A DNA stretch of 26,029 bases, from contig JBIICM010000012.1 in NCBI GenBank assembly GCA_044238875.1, forward strand, positions 1-26,029, in the 5' to 3' direction. The DNA is from JAIBAI01 sp044238875. Its GTDB lineage: Bacteria > Bacteroidota > Bacteroidia > M30B66. The position numbers and the translations under genes are program-made. Below are positions 15,439 to 22,607 of this stretch, one piece after another. The notes under the pieces were generated by a model that worked only from the letters and a program-made list of their open reading frames with translations, did no database searches and had not been told where the DNA came from. Positions within the stretch are counted from its first letter, which is position 1, and every line of letters starts with the position of its first letter.

Positions 15439-16225
15439 TTATATCCGCGCAAAAACCGAAAACTTCAGCCCGGTGGCAGGCATTATTCTGGGCACAGGCC
15501 TTGGCGGGCTCGTTAAGGAAATTGACATTCAATATGTTTTACCGTATGAAGAAATACCTCATTTTCCGGTATCAACCGTCGAAGGGCACTCTGGTAAACT
15601 GATCTTGGGCAAAGTAAGCGGCAAGTCCGTTATCGTTTTACAGGGTCGTTTTCATTATTACGAAGGTTACACCATGAGTCAGGTTGTTTTTCCTGTAAGG
15701 GTGATGAAAAATCTGGGCATCGGCCACCTTTTTCTGAGCAATGCCAGCGGAGGCGTTAATCCTGCCTTTGAGATCGGTGATGTTATGATTCTGAATGATC
15801 ATATTAACCTATTGCCCTCCAATCCGCTGCTGGGGCCCAACATCGCTGAACTCGGACCACGATTCCCCGACATGAGCGAGCCTTACGACAGGAAGCTGAT
15901 TGCAAAAGCAAAAAATATTGCCGCTGATTTAGGCTATAAGGTGCATGAAGGTGTTTACGTTAGCCTGAGCGGCCCCTGCTTTGAGACACCTGCTGAATAC
16001 AAATTCATGCGAATTATTGGCGGTGACGCCGTGGGTATGTCAACCGTGCCGGAAGTGATTGCTGCCCGACACATGGGGCTGCCCTGCTTCGCCGTTTCGG
16101 TAATAACTGATATTGGCGTTGAAGGTCGCATTGTTGAGGTAACGCATGCTGACGTTATTGAAGCGGCATCGAAAGCCGAGGTAAAAATGACCACCATATT
16201 TAAAGCGCTGATCAGTCAATTATGA
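15410..16225 (+). CDS. Purine nucleoside phosphorylase (trimeric PNP/MTAP family)
   Basis: Cleaves purine nucleosides with phosphate to base and ribose-1-phosphate. The 271-residue protein has ILGTGLGGL (26-34), EGHSGKL (58-64) and RFHYYEGY (80-87) for phosphate and ribose, NASGGVN (111-117), and GPCFETPAEY with E192 matching human PNP Glu201. His246 in VTHADV matches human His257. The residue equivalent to human Asn243 is Asp234 in SVITDIG, as in adenine-selective MTAP enzymes. I choose ATG 15410 (MLQQIQETADYI); ATG 15395 would add five residues. Either start lies inside the end of lpxK. The stop overlaps the next ATG by 4 bases. Confidence 0.9.
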   Translation: MLQQIQETADYIRAKTENFSPVAGIILGTGLGGLVKEIDIQYVLPYEEIPHFPVSTVEGHSGKLILGKVSGKSVIVLQGRFHYYEGYTMSQVVFPVRVMKNLGIGHLFLSNASGGVNPAFEIGDVMILNDHINLLPSNPLLGPNIAELGPRFPDMSEPYDRKLIAKAKNIAADLGYKVHEGVYVSLSGPCFETPAEYKFMRIIGGDAVGMSTVPEVIAARHMGLPCFAVSVITDIGVEGRIVEVTHADVIEAASKAEVKMTTIFKALISQL

Positions 16226-16686
16226 AAAAAATTCATTGGACAGGTTTGTCAGCTTCAGCAGTTTTGCTGCTGATCATATTGCTGGCAGGAAAAAATGAGA
16301 AAAAAGAGGGTATTGAATATATATTCACTGATAAAGCCCCACGACCTATTGGGCCTTACAGCCAGGCAGTCAGGTACGACGACTTTGTTTACCTCTCGGG
16401 TCAGATTGCACTTGGTGCTGATGGAATAGTGGATACAGCTGATATTTCGACAGAAACCAGGCTGGTAATGAATAACCTCAATGAGGTGCTAAAAGCTGCA
16501 GGAACCGGGATGGACCGGGTGGTTAAAACCACCATTTACCTGAGCGATATGAAATATTTTCCGGAAGTAAACAAAGTTTATGGCAGCTTCTTTACCGCCG
16601 GAAAGGCTCCTGCAAGAGAAACAATTGCAGTTAAATCGTTACCCAAAGCAGCCCGTGTTGAAATCAGCATGGTAGCGGCCGAATAG
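16222..16686 (+). CDS. Membrane-anchored or exported RidA family deaminase
   Basis: A Rid (YjgF/YER057c/UK114) protein, the family that hydrolyses reactive enamines and imines released by PLP enzymes. The Rid domain covers residues ~31-154. Key residues known from RidA are present: Y46 in GPYSQAV, R132 in APARETIAV, which binds the substrate carboxylate, and E147 in ARVEISMVA. Unlike ordinary cytosolic RidA (about 125-130 residues), it has an extra N-terminal ~30 residues with a hydrophobic core, LSASAVLLLIILLAG (9-23), after MKK. There is no lipobox cysteine, so it is either a membrane anchor or an uncleaved or cleaved signal sequence. The ATG overlaps the pnp stop (ATGA), so it is the last gene of the operon. 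Confidence 0.88.
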   Translation: MKKIHWTGLSASAVLLLIILLAGKNEKKEGIEYIFTDKAPRPIGPYSQAVRYDDFVYLSGQIALGADGIVDTADISTETRLVMNNLNEVLKAAGTGMDRVVKTTIYLSDMKYFPEVNKVYGSFFTAGKAPARETIAVKSLPKAARVEISMVAAE

Positions 16687-16702
16687 ATTTTACAGGCGCA
16701 AG

Positions 16703-17350
16703 TTACCTGACATCATTCAATTCGAAGCCCGGAAATTCGGCCGGCTTGTAGGTAAACTTTGAGGCATCTAAACTCTCGTTGGTTGTAAATGACTTAATCA
16801 GATAGGTGTAAACATTTCCGTTTTTACCTTTTAATTCTGACTTATAAATCTGCATCAGTGTTTTATCTATATACAATCTGATACTTATATAATCTTTTTC
16901 TTTAGGGTTTTCAGGAAACAGATCAATCAAATGCACGGTGCGGTTACCCGCCTTTTCTTCCTTGATGTATTTGTATCTGAAACCTTTTTCATACATGGTA
17001 AATATATTTTTCGGATTCAGCCCATCGCCGGCATCGGCTGCATTGCTTAACTCAACTTCCTTGTCATTTTTAAGCACTTTCCAAAGGGATTTTCCGTCGC
17101 TGATAATCAGCTGATCACCCATATCAAGTCTGTATTTATCTCCATTGAGAAGTAACTTCCAGTTCTGCACTGTATTAATCTTGCGGTCTTTATTCACCAG
17201 CGAATATGAAAACTCCGCCTTAATGGAGCTGTAAGATTTTGTTTTGGCGCTTAGCTTGTCGAGAATCTCCCTTGCCTTTTTATCATTCTGACTAAAAATG
17301 CATAGAACAGGAAAAACAAGCAGGGCAATCAGGGCAGTCAGCTTTTTCAT
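16703..17350 (-). CDS. LolA-like outer membrane lipoprotein carrier protein
   Basis: A 215-residue exported protein of the LolA-like family of Bacteroidota. The signal peptide is MKKLTALIALLVFPVLCIFSQ. The mature part shows the LolA half-barrel pattern: AREILDKLSAKTKSYSSIKAEF, then strands WKLLLNGDKYRLDMGDQLIISDGKSLWKVL, and near the C-terminus TTNESLDASKFTYKP. The family chaperones lipoproteins across the periplasm; the divergent Bacteroidota forms are assigned by fold rather than by experiment. It lies 21 bases after ftsK and may be co-transcribed, but it also has its own exact -7 box. It is convergent with ridA, 16 bases apart. Confidence 0.85.
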   Translation of the reverse strand: MKKLTALIALLVFPVLCIFSQNDKKAREILDKLSAKTKSYSSIKAEFSYSLVNKDRKINTVQNWKLLLNGDKYRLDMGDQLIISDGKSLWKVLKNDKEVELSNAADAGDGLNPKNIFTMYEKGFRYKYIKEEKAGNRTVHLIDLFPENPKEKDYISIRLYIDKTLMQIYKSELKGKNGNVYTYLIKSFTTNESLDASKFTYKPAEFPGFELNDVR

Positions 17351-17354
17351 TGGA

Positions 17355-17362
17355 CAAAGATA
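17355..17362 (-). promoter_or_regulatory. -7 promoter box TATCTTTG for the LolA-like gene
   Basis: Exact minus-strand match to TAnnTTTG, located in the gap just after the ftsK stop and ending 4 bases before the ATG. The signal peptide starts at that ATG, so a transcript from here would be leaderless. Confidence 0.5.
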
Positions 17363-17371
17363 AAGATGGGA

Positions 17372-19870
17372 TTATTCCATTTTTGCCGGATTCAAAAATT
17401 GTTCCAGGCTCAACGCATCCTTAATCAAAACTTTTCGGGCTTTGCTGCCTTCGAAAGGACCAATTACTCCGGCTTTTTCAAGCTGATCAATGATTCTTCC
17501 GGCGCGATTATAGCCCAGCTTCAATTTACGCTGCAACAATGAAGCTGAGCCCTGCTGATGATTCACCACCACATGCGCCGCTTCTGAAAACATGGCATCC
17601 CTGTCGCCATCGTCAAAATCATCATCCATTTCGGCATTTTCATCTATATATTCAGGCAGTTCAAAGGCTGATGCATATCCACGCTGCTGACCAATGAATT
17701 CTGTAATGCGGTCAACTTCAGGGGTGTCAACAAACGGACATTGCAGCCTGATCAGGTCGCTGCCGGTTGAAAGCAGCATATCACCCCGACCGATCAGCTG
17801 TTCGGCGCCGCCCGCATCAAGAATGGTGCGTGAATCAATTTTTGAAGTAACCCTAAAAGCAATCCTGGCCGGAAAGTTTGCCTTAATTGTGCCTGTAATG
17901 ATATTTACAGAGGGGCGCTGTGTGGCAATTATCAGGTGGATGCCGATAGCACGGGCAAGCTGTGCAAGCCTGGCAATCGGAAGTTCTACCTCCTTGCCGG
18001 CGGTCATGATCAGGTCGGCAAACTCATCCACAACCAAAACAATATAAGGCATAAAATGATGCCCCTTTTTGGGATTAAGTTTCCGGCTGGTGAACTTGGC
18101 ATTATATTCTTTAATGTTACGCACCATGGCAATCTTCAGCAATTCATAACGCTGATCCATGAGCATGCACAACGAGTTGAGCGTGTAAACCACCTTTTTT
18201 GTATCCGTAATGATGGCATCCTGATTATTGGGCAGCTTAGCCAGAAAATGGCGTTCAATTTTATTGAACAACGTTAACTCCACCTTTTTGGGGTCAACCA
18301 GCACAAACTTAATCTGTGAAGGATGTTTCTTATATAGCAGGGAAACAAGGATGGCATTCAGGCCTACTGATTTACCCTGACCTGTTGCGCCTGCCATCAG
18401 CAGGTGGGGCATTTTGGCAAGGTCAGCCACGAAATTTTCATTGGAGATAGTCTTGCCCAGCGCTACCGGAAGATCCATGGCTGCATTGCTGAACTTTTCG
18501 CTGGTGAGCAGCGTTTTCATGGCTACCACCTCGGGGTGCTGATTGGGCACCTCTATACCAATGGTACCTTTGCCGGGCATAGGGGCAATAATGCGTATGC
18601 CCAGGGCTGAAAGACTCAGGGCAATGTCATCCTCCAGGTTTTTGATTTTTGAAATTCTCACCCCGGCCGCAGGAACAATTTCATACAGCGTAACGGTTGG
18701 GCCAATGCTGGCACTTATCCGGGCAATTTCAATGTTATAATTTCTGAGTGTTTCGATAATCCGGTTACTGTTGGCCTCCAGTTCGGCTTTTTCAACCCTT
18801 GCCTTATTGGTGCCATGGTTGTCTAAGAGATCAGGGATGGGATGCTGATAGCTTGACAATTCAAGGGTCGGATCAAATTCACCGAGGTCAAATTCCTCAT
18901 TTTCAGAAAGCACCTCCTTTAGGTTCATCCTTTCAAGGTCTTCATCTGTAAGGCCTTCGTGAATATCTTCAACGCTGCTCATCAGATCGGGCACCTGATC
19001 CTCAATGGTCAGTTCAATTTCTTTCCCTCCAAAATCCTCCTGCGGTGTTTCCTGCAAAACAAGGGGGATGTTTTCAGTTATAGAATGTTCAGATTCCAAT
19101 TCATCTTCCGGCTCATCGTCATGATTGAGCTGTAATACAGGGTTTTCCCGGATATTATTCAGCGGAGCGGCCTGAACAGCTTCTTCCTGTTTTTCAGGTC
19201 GGGCAGCGCTTGAAAAGTCGGGCAGCGTGAACTTCCAGTTGAAAGCAGTTATTCCGAATGACACTGCGCTGAAGAGCAAAATCAGCCCAACTCCGGCTTT
19301 ACCAATTGAAGCCGATAAATAGGCGTAAAGGTTGTAACCAAAACCGCCGCTGTAAATCAAAAACTCATCCTTCAGCAGAAATGATAGGGCAAGCGAAATA
19401 AAAACCAGTGCAAACAGCGAATAGGCAAATGTTCTGGCAAAAGGCAATAGTGTGATGCCAAAAAACATTCGCATAGCAACCAGAAAAAGATAAAAAGGGA
19501 TCAGAAAGGCTGAAATCCCAAACCAGTTATGAAAGAATACATAAGCGGTAAGGGCGCCAAACTTGCCCATGAAGTTCATCACCTTCAGCGAAGGGTCACT
19601 GATAAACGCCCAGGTTTCAGCATCCTTCAATATGTCAAAATCATGCTTCCAGTAATTGAGGTGCGAAATAAATGAGGCCACAAGAAACAATGAAAAAAGC
19701 ATCAGAAACAAACCGCTCACACGCACAAAGCGCTCACCGGTTAAAAATGCAGGAATCAGCCTCCGGGCTATTGGTGCGCGGCTGGTCTGTTCATGTTTTT
19801 TACCCTTTTTTGCCGGAGCAGCTGCCTGCTCTTCGGCATCTGATTTAAACTTATTGCTTTTCGTTGCCAT
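17372..19870 (-). CDS. ftsK: DNA translocase FtsK/SpoIIIE
   Basis: A septum-located ATP-driven DNA pump that clears the chromosome and its dimers during division. I choose ATG 19870 (MATKSNKFKSD), giving 832 residues; the 13-residue upstream extension lacks family character. The N-terminus is basic, followed by four or five membrane segments between ~51 and 209, then an acidic linker (~220-365). The motor has GATGQGKS (Walker A, 494-501) and VLVVDEFADLIM (Walker B). The C-terminal gamma winged helix contains GSASLLQRKLKLGYNRAGRIIDQLE, which reads the orienting DNA motifs. Co-orientation with the LolA-like gene 21 bases downstream suggests an operon. Confidence 0.96.
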   Translation of the reverse strand: MATKSNKFKSDAEEQAAAPAKKGKKHEQTSRAPIARRLIPAFLTGERFVRVSGLFLMLFSLFLVASFISHLNYWKHDFDILKDAETWAFISDPSLKVMNFMGKFGALTAYVFFHNWFGISAFLIPFYLFLVAMRMFFGITLLPFARTFAYSLFALVFISLALSFLLKDEFLIYSGGFGYNLYAYLSASIGKAGVGLILLFSAVSFGITAFNWKFTLPDFSSAARPEKQEEAVQAAPLNNIRENPVLQLNHDDEPEDELESEHSITENIPLVLQETPQEDFGGKEIELTIEDQVPDLMSSVEDIHEGLTDEDLERMNLKEVLSENEEFDLGEFDPTLELSSYQHPIPDLLDNHGTNKARVEKAELEANSNRIIETLRNYNIEIARISASIGPTVTLYEIVPAAGVRISKIKNLEDDIALSLSALGIRIIAPMPGKGTIGIEVPNQHPEVVAMKTLLTSEKFSNAAMDLPVALGKTISNENFVADLAKMPHLLMAGATGQGKSVGLNAILVSLLYKKHPSQIKFVLVDPKKVELTLFNKIERHFLAKLPNNQDAIITDTKKVVYTLNSLCMLMDQRYELLKIAMVRNIKEYNAKFTSRKLNPKKGHHFMPYIVLVVDEFADLIMTAGKEVELPIARLAQLARAIGIHLIIATQRPSVNIITGTIKANFPARIAFRVTSKIDSRTILDAGGAEQLIGRGDMLLSTGSDLIRLQCPFVDTPEVDRITEFIGQQRGYASAFELPEYIDENAEMDDDFDDGDRDAMFSEAAHVVVNHQQGSASLLQRKLKLGYNRAGRIIDQLEKAGVIGPFEGSKARKVLIKDALSLEQFLNPAKME

Positions 19871-19886
19871 ATAGCAGTATAACGTA

Positions 19887-19894
19887 CAAAAATC
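19887..19894 (-). promoter_or_regulatory. Possible -7 box GATTTTTG for ftsK
   Basis: One mismatch to TAnnTTTG on the minus strand, 16 bases before the chosen ftsK ATG. Its position just after the upstream terminator fits a separate transcription unit. Confidence 0.3.
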
Positions 19895-19910
19895 GGCATG
19901 CGTACACATG

Positions 19911-19936
19911 AAAAAAGCCTTCCGGGGGAAGGCTTT
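19911..19936 (-). terminator. Intrinsic terminator after the DUF4412 gene
   Basis: A perfect 10-bp stem, AAAGCCTTCC / GGG loop / GGAAGGCTTT, followed on the minus strand by a run of T's. It lies 25 bases after the DUF4412 stop and before the ftsK promoter region, so it separates the two units. Confidence 0.9.
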
Positions 19937-19961
19937 ATCTACAAGGTTATGAACAATTGGC

Positions 19962-20624
19962 TTATTTGCCGCCTTGCCCCATGGCTTTCATGAATTCTTC
20001 CTGTGTCATTTTCTTAAAGTCGGCAGGTACAACAAAAAGATCATCGTTCACTTTTTCGCGGATTACCTCTTTGGCGGTAAGTATCATCTCCATGCCGTTC
20101 TGAACAATACTGTACTGCAGTATGGCACCGTCAATATTTTTTAGCGGACCGGTTGCATAGCCTTTCCAGATTTCCAGTTCTTTGGTAAACCAGGCTTCCA
20201 TCGTTACTTTTTGCTGATCTTTCGCAGTAAATTCAAGGATGGCCTTTTTACATGAAAATCCGGCAATTTTCTTCGCGTCTTTGGTAACTGTAACTTTTGT
20301 TTCTGATGCTGCTTTCTTAGCGTCTGCATCTTCACCGGCGCCGGTCAGGGCATATTTTTGTCCCATCATTTCCATGAGTACCACCGTAGCACCCGACTTT
20401 GCATCAGTAATGGTGGCATTTTTAACGCCCATGGCCATATTGAGTTCAAATCTTGACTTGCCATCTTTGTAAAACGTTGCGGTTTCTTTGGGCATCATGG
20501 AGGCCATTTCTGGACTGGGTAGTTTAGGGTATTCAAGTCCGAAAATGATACGGCCTTCAAATTTTTGGGCATTGAGCACCACTGCCAATGCAAGCATCGG
20601 AAGCATTAAAAGATATTTTTTCAT
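19962..20624 (-). CDS. Secreted DUF4412 domain protein
   Basis: A 220-residue exported protein of the DUF4412 family, of unknown function. The signal peptide is MKKYLLMLPMLALAVVLNAQ. The mature part is Lys/Met-rich and shows the family order: FEGRIIFGLEY, a MMGQKYALTG strand, KIAGFSCKKAILEF and MEAWFTKELEIWKGY, then LFVVPADFKKM near the end. The alternating strands resemble LolA/LppX-type half-barrels, so lipid or lipoprotein binding is a guess only. It has an exact -7 box upstream and its own terminator, so it is probably transcribed alone. Confidence 0.8.
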   Translation of the reverse strand: MKKYLLMLPMLALAVVLNAQKFEGRIIFGLEYPKLPSPEMASMMPKETATFYKDGKSRFELNMAMGVKNATITDAKSGATVVLMEMMGQKYALTGAGEDADAKKAASETKVTVTKDAKKIAGFSCKKAILEFTAKDQQKVTMEAWFTKELEIWKGYATGPLKNIDGAILQYSIVQNGMEMILTAKEVIREKVNDDLFVVPADFKKMTQEEFMKAMGQGGK

Positions 20625-20638
20625 GGTTTATTTTTTGG

Positions 20639-20646
20639 CAAAATTA
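20639..20646 (-). promoter_or_regulatory. -7 promoter box TAATTTTG for the DUF4412 gene
   Basis: Exact minus-strand match to TAnnTTTG, ending 14 bases before the ATG; predicted leader about 8 bases. Confidence 0.5.
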
Positions 20647-20700
20647 ATGCATAATATCCAATCTAAAAATCCTTAACTATACAATAGAACATCCTGAATT

Positions 20701-21522
20701 TCACATCAGAACCATTGCGGTGAAGTAAGATTCGGGCCAGTTGAGCTCCGGTGGCTTTTCTTTAAAAATGCCATAAACGCCCGATCCTGAGCCCGTCATT
20801 GAGGCATACAGTGCGCCGGCTTCATACAGCTGGGCTTTTATGTCTTTAATAGCCGGATAGATTTTAAATACCGCCTCCTCAAAATGATTTTCAACCAGCT
20901 CTTTCCATTGATCAATTGGTTTTTCAATAGCCGCTCTTATTGAAACAGCAGGATGCCGGGGTGTTAGCATGGCAAATGCCGCACGGGTGCTCACATGAAT
21001 GGCAGGATGCACCAGATACAACCAGCGTTCACTTAGCAGTTCGGGTGCTTTGCTCAATACCTCTCCCCTACCCTCAGCGAGGGCGGGTGCATCATTTATG
21101 AAAAACGGACAATCACTGCCAAGCCGGGCAGCATAACGCATCAACGCTTTTGTGTCGAGCCCAAGATCAAATTTTTGGTTCAGCAGGCGGAGCATCCAGG
21201 CACCATCAGCCGACCCTCCGCCAAGTCCGGCGCCCATTGGAATCACCTTATGCAGGTGAATGTTAACTGCCGGAAGATCAAAATCGGCAGCAAGCAGCTG
21301 ATAAGCCTTTATCACAAGGTTAGCCTCCGGCTCCCCCGGAACAGGCAAGCCACTCGCATTAAAAATGAATCCCCCACTCTCAGCCCCTGGTTCTTCAATA
21401 ACTTCAAGTATATCATTAATCTTAACAGGATAAAAAACACTGCTGATGTTGTGAAAACCGTCGGCACGTCGTTCGGTTACATACAATCCGATATTAATTT
21501 TACAGGGCGGAAAGGCAATCAT
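20701..21522 (-). CDS. ispE: 4-diphosphocytidyl-2-C-methyl-D-erythritol kinase
   Basis: The GHMP-family kinase of the MEP isoprenoid pathway. I choose the start MIAFPPCKINIGLYVTERRADGFHN, which carries the substrate-binding Lys and the conserved DGFHN; a 16-residue extension upstream is not family-like. The ATP-binding motif PMGAGLGGGSADGAWML is at ~89-105, the catalytic Asp is in RLGSDCPFFI, and MTGSGSGVYGIF is the third GHMP motif. The 273-residue length is normal. Its presence shows that this organism makes isoprenoids by the MEP rather than the mevalonate route. It is divergent from accA, with a 101-base gap. Confidence 0.95.
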   Translation of the reverse strand: MIAFPPCKINIGLYVTERRADGFHNISSVFYPVKINDILEVIEEPGAESGGFIFNASGLPVPGEPEANLVIKAYQLLAADFDLPAVNIHLHKVIPMGAGLGGGSADGAWMLRLLNQKFDLGLDTKALMRYAARLGSDCPFFINDAPALAEGRGEVLSKAPELLSERWLYLVHPAIHVSTRAAFAMLTPRHPAVSIRAAIEKPIDQWKELVENHFEEAVFKIYPAIKDIKAQLYEAGALYASMTGSGSGVYGIFKEKPPELNWPESYFTAMVLM

Positions 21523-21623
21523 TGAATTTAAAAGGAAAAGCTTAACACTAGAGAGCGGAAAAATCCGCAAGCAAATTAAGGTTTACTAACGAATGTGTAA
21601 CTTGGCCCTCTTAATTTTTTAGG

Positions 21624-22577
21624 ATGACGTTTCTTGAGTTTGAGAAGCCCGTAAGCGACCTGTTCGGTCAGCTTGCGGAAGCCAGAGAGCTGGCTGAAAA
21701 AAGCCAGGTTGACATGAGCAAGGCCATTGCCGAGCTGGAACAAAAAATTGATCAGGCGCGCCGCGATTTATACAGTTCGTTAACGCCCTGGCAGCGTGTT
21801 CAGGTATCAAGGCATCCCGACAGACCCTACACCCTTGCTTACATTAATTATATGACCGACGGCAACTGGCATGAAATGCACGGCGACCGCACTGTGGGCG
21901 ATGATAAGGCAATGGTTGGCGGACTGGGTTGCATGAATGGTAAGCCCGTTATGTTTATCGGGCAGCAAAAAGGTATCAATACAAAAATGCGGCAATACCG
22001 GAAATTCGGAATGGCCAACCCCGAGGGGTATCGCAAAGCCCTCAGGCTGATGAAGCTGGCTGAAAAATTCGATATTCCGGTGGTTACCTTTATTGATACC
22101 CCCGGAGCTTATCCGGGTTTAGAGGCCGAAGAACGCGGGCAGGGTGAAGCCATTGCAAGAAACCTCTATGAAATGATGCTGCTCAGGGTGCCTGTAATTT
22201 GTGTTATCATCGGTGAAGGCGCCTCAGGCGGTGCCCTGGGTATTGGTATCGGTGACCGGGTTTTGATGATGGAGAACTCATGGTATTCGGTAATTTCTCC
22301 GGAAAACTGTTCAACCATATTATGGAGGAGCTGGGATTTCAAGGAGCAGGCAGCAAGTTTGCTGAAGCTTACCGCCGGAGATATGTTAAAAAACAAACTG
22401 ATCGACGGCGTAATACCCGAACCGGTTGGAGGCGCCCATGCCAATTTTGATGAAACATTCAGAAATGTAAAGACTGAAATATTGAACAGTCTTGATAAAC
22501 TCCTGAAAATAAAGCCTGAAAAGCGCATTGAAAAACGCATTGAGAAGTTCAGTAAAATGGGCGTAGTGGCCGCCTGA
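21624..22577 (+). CDS. accA: Acetyl-CoA carboxylase carboxyltransferase subunit alpha
   Basis: Half of the carboxyltransferase that makes malonyl-CoA for fatty acid synthesis; it pairs with AccD, which is not in this window. The 317-residue length is normal. Diagnostic segments are MHGDRTVGDDKAMVGGLG, FGMANPEGYRKALRLM, VTFIDTPGAYPGLEAEERGQGEAIA, the oxyanion-hole region GEGASGGALGIGIGD, and WYSVISPENCSTILW. The start fits the family N-terminus (FLEFEKPVSDL). A -7-like box TAATTTTT (21612-21619) lies just upstream with one mismatch. The next gene begins 30 bases downstream. Confidence 0.96.
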   Translation: MTFLEFEKPVSDLFGQLAEARELAEKSQVDMSKAIAELEQKIDQARRDLYSSLTPWQRVQVSRHPDRPYTLAYINYMTDGNWHEMHGDRTVGDDKAMVGGLGCMNGKPVMFIGQQKGINTKMRQYRKFGMANPEGYRKALRLMKLAEKFDIPVVTFIDTPGAYPGLEAEERGQGEAIARNLYEMMLLRVPVICVIIGEGASGGALGIGIGDRVLMMENSWYSVISPENCSTILWRSWDFKEQAASLLKLTAGDMLKNKLIDGVIPEPVGGAHANFDETFRNVKTEILNSLDKLLKIKPEKRIEKRIEKFSKMGVVAA

Positions 22578-22607
22578 TTCTATTATTGATCCCCTAAAAA
22601 AGACCCC

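Noticed and set aside
21523..21570. N-terminal extension of ispE by 16 residues
   Set aside because: The conserved family N-terminus starts at the later Met; the extension is not family-like.
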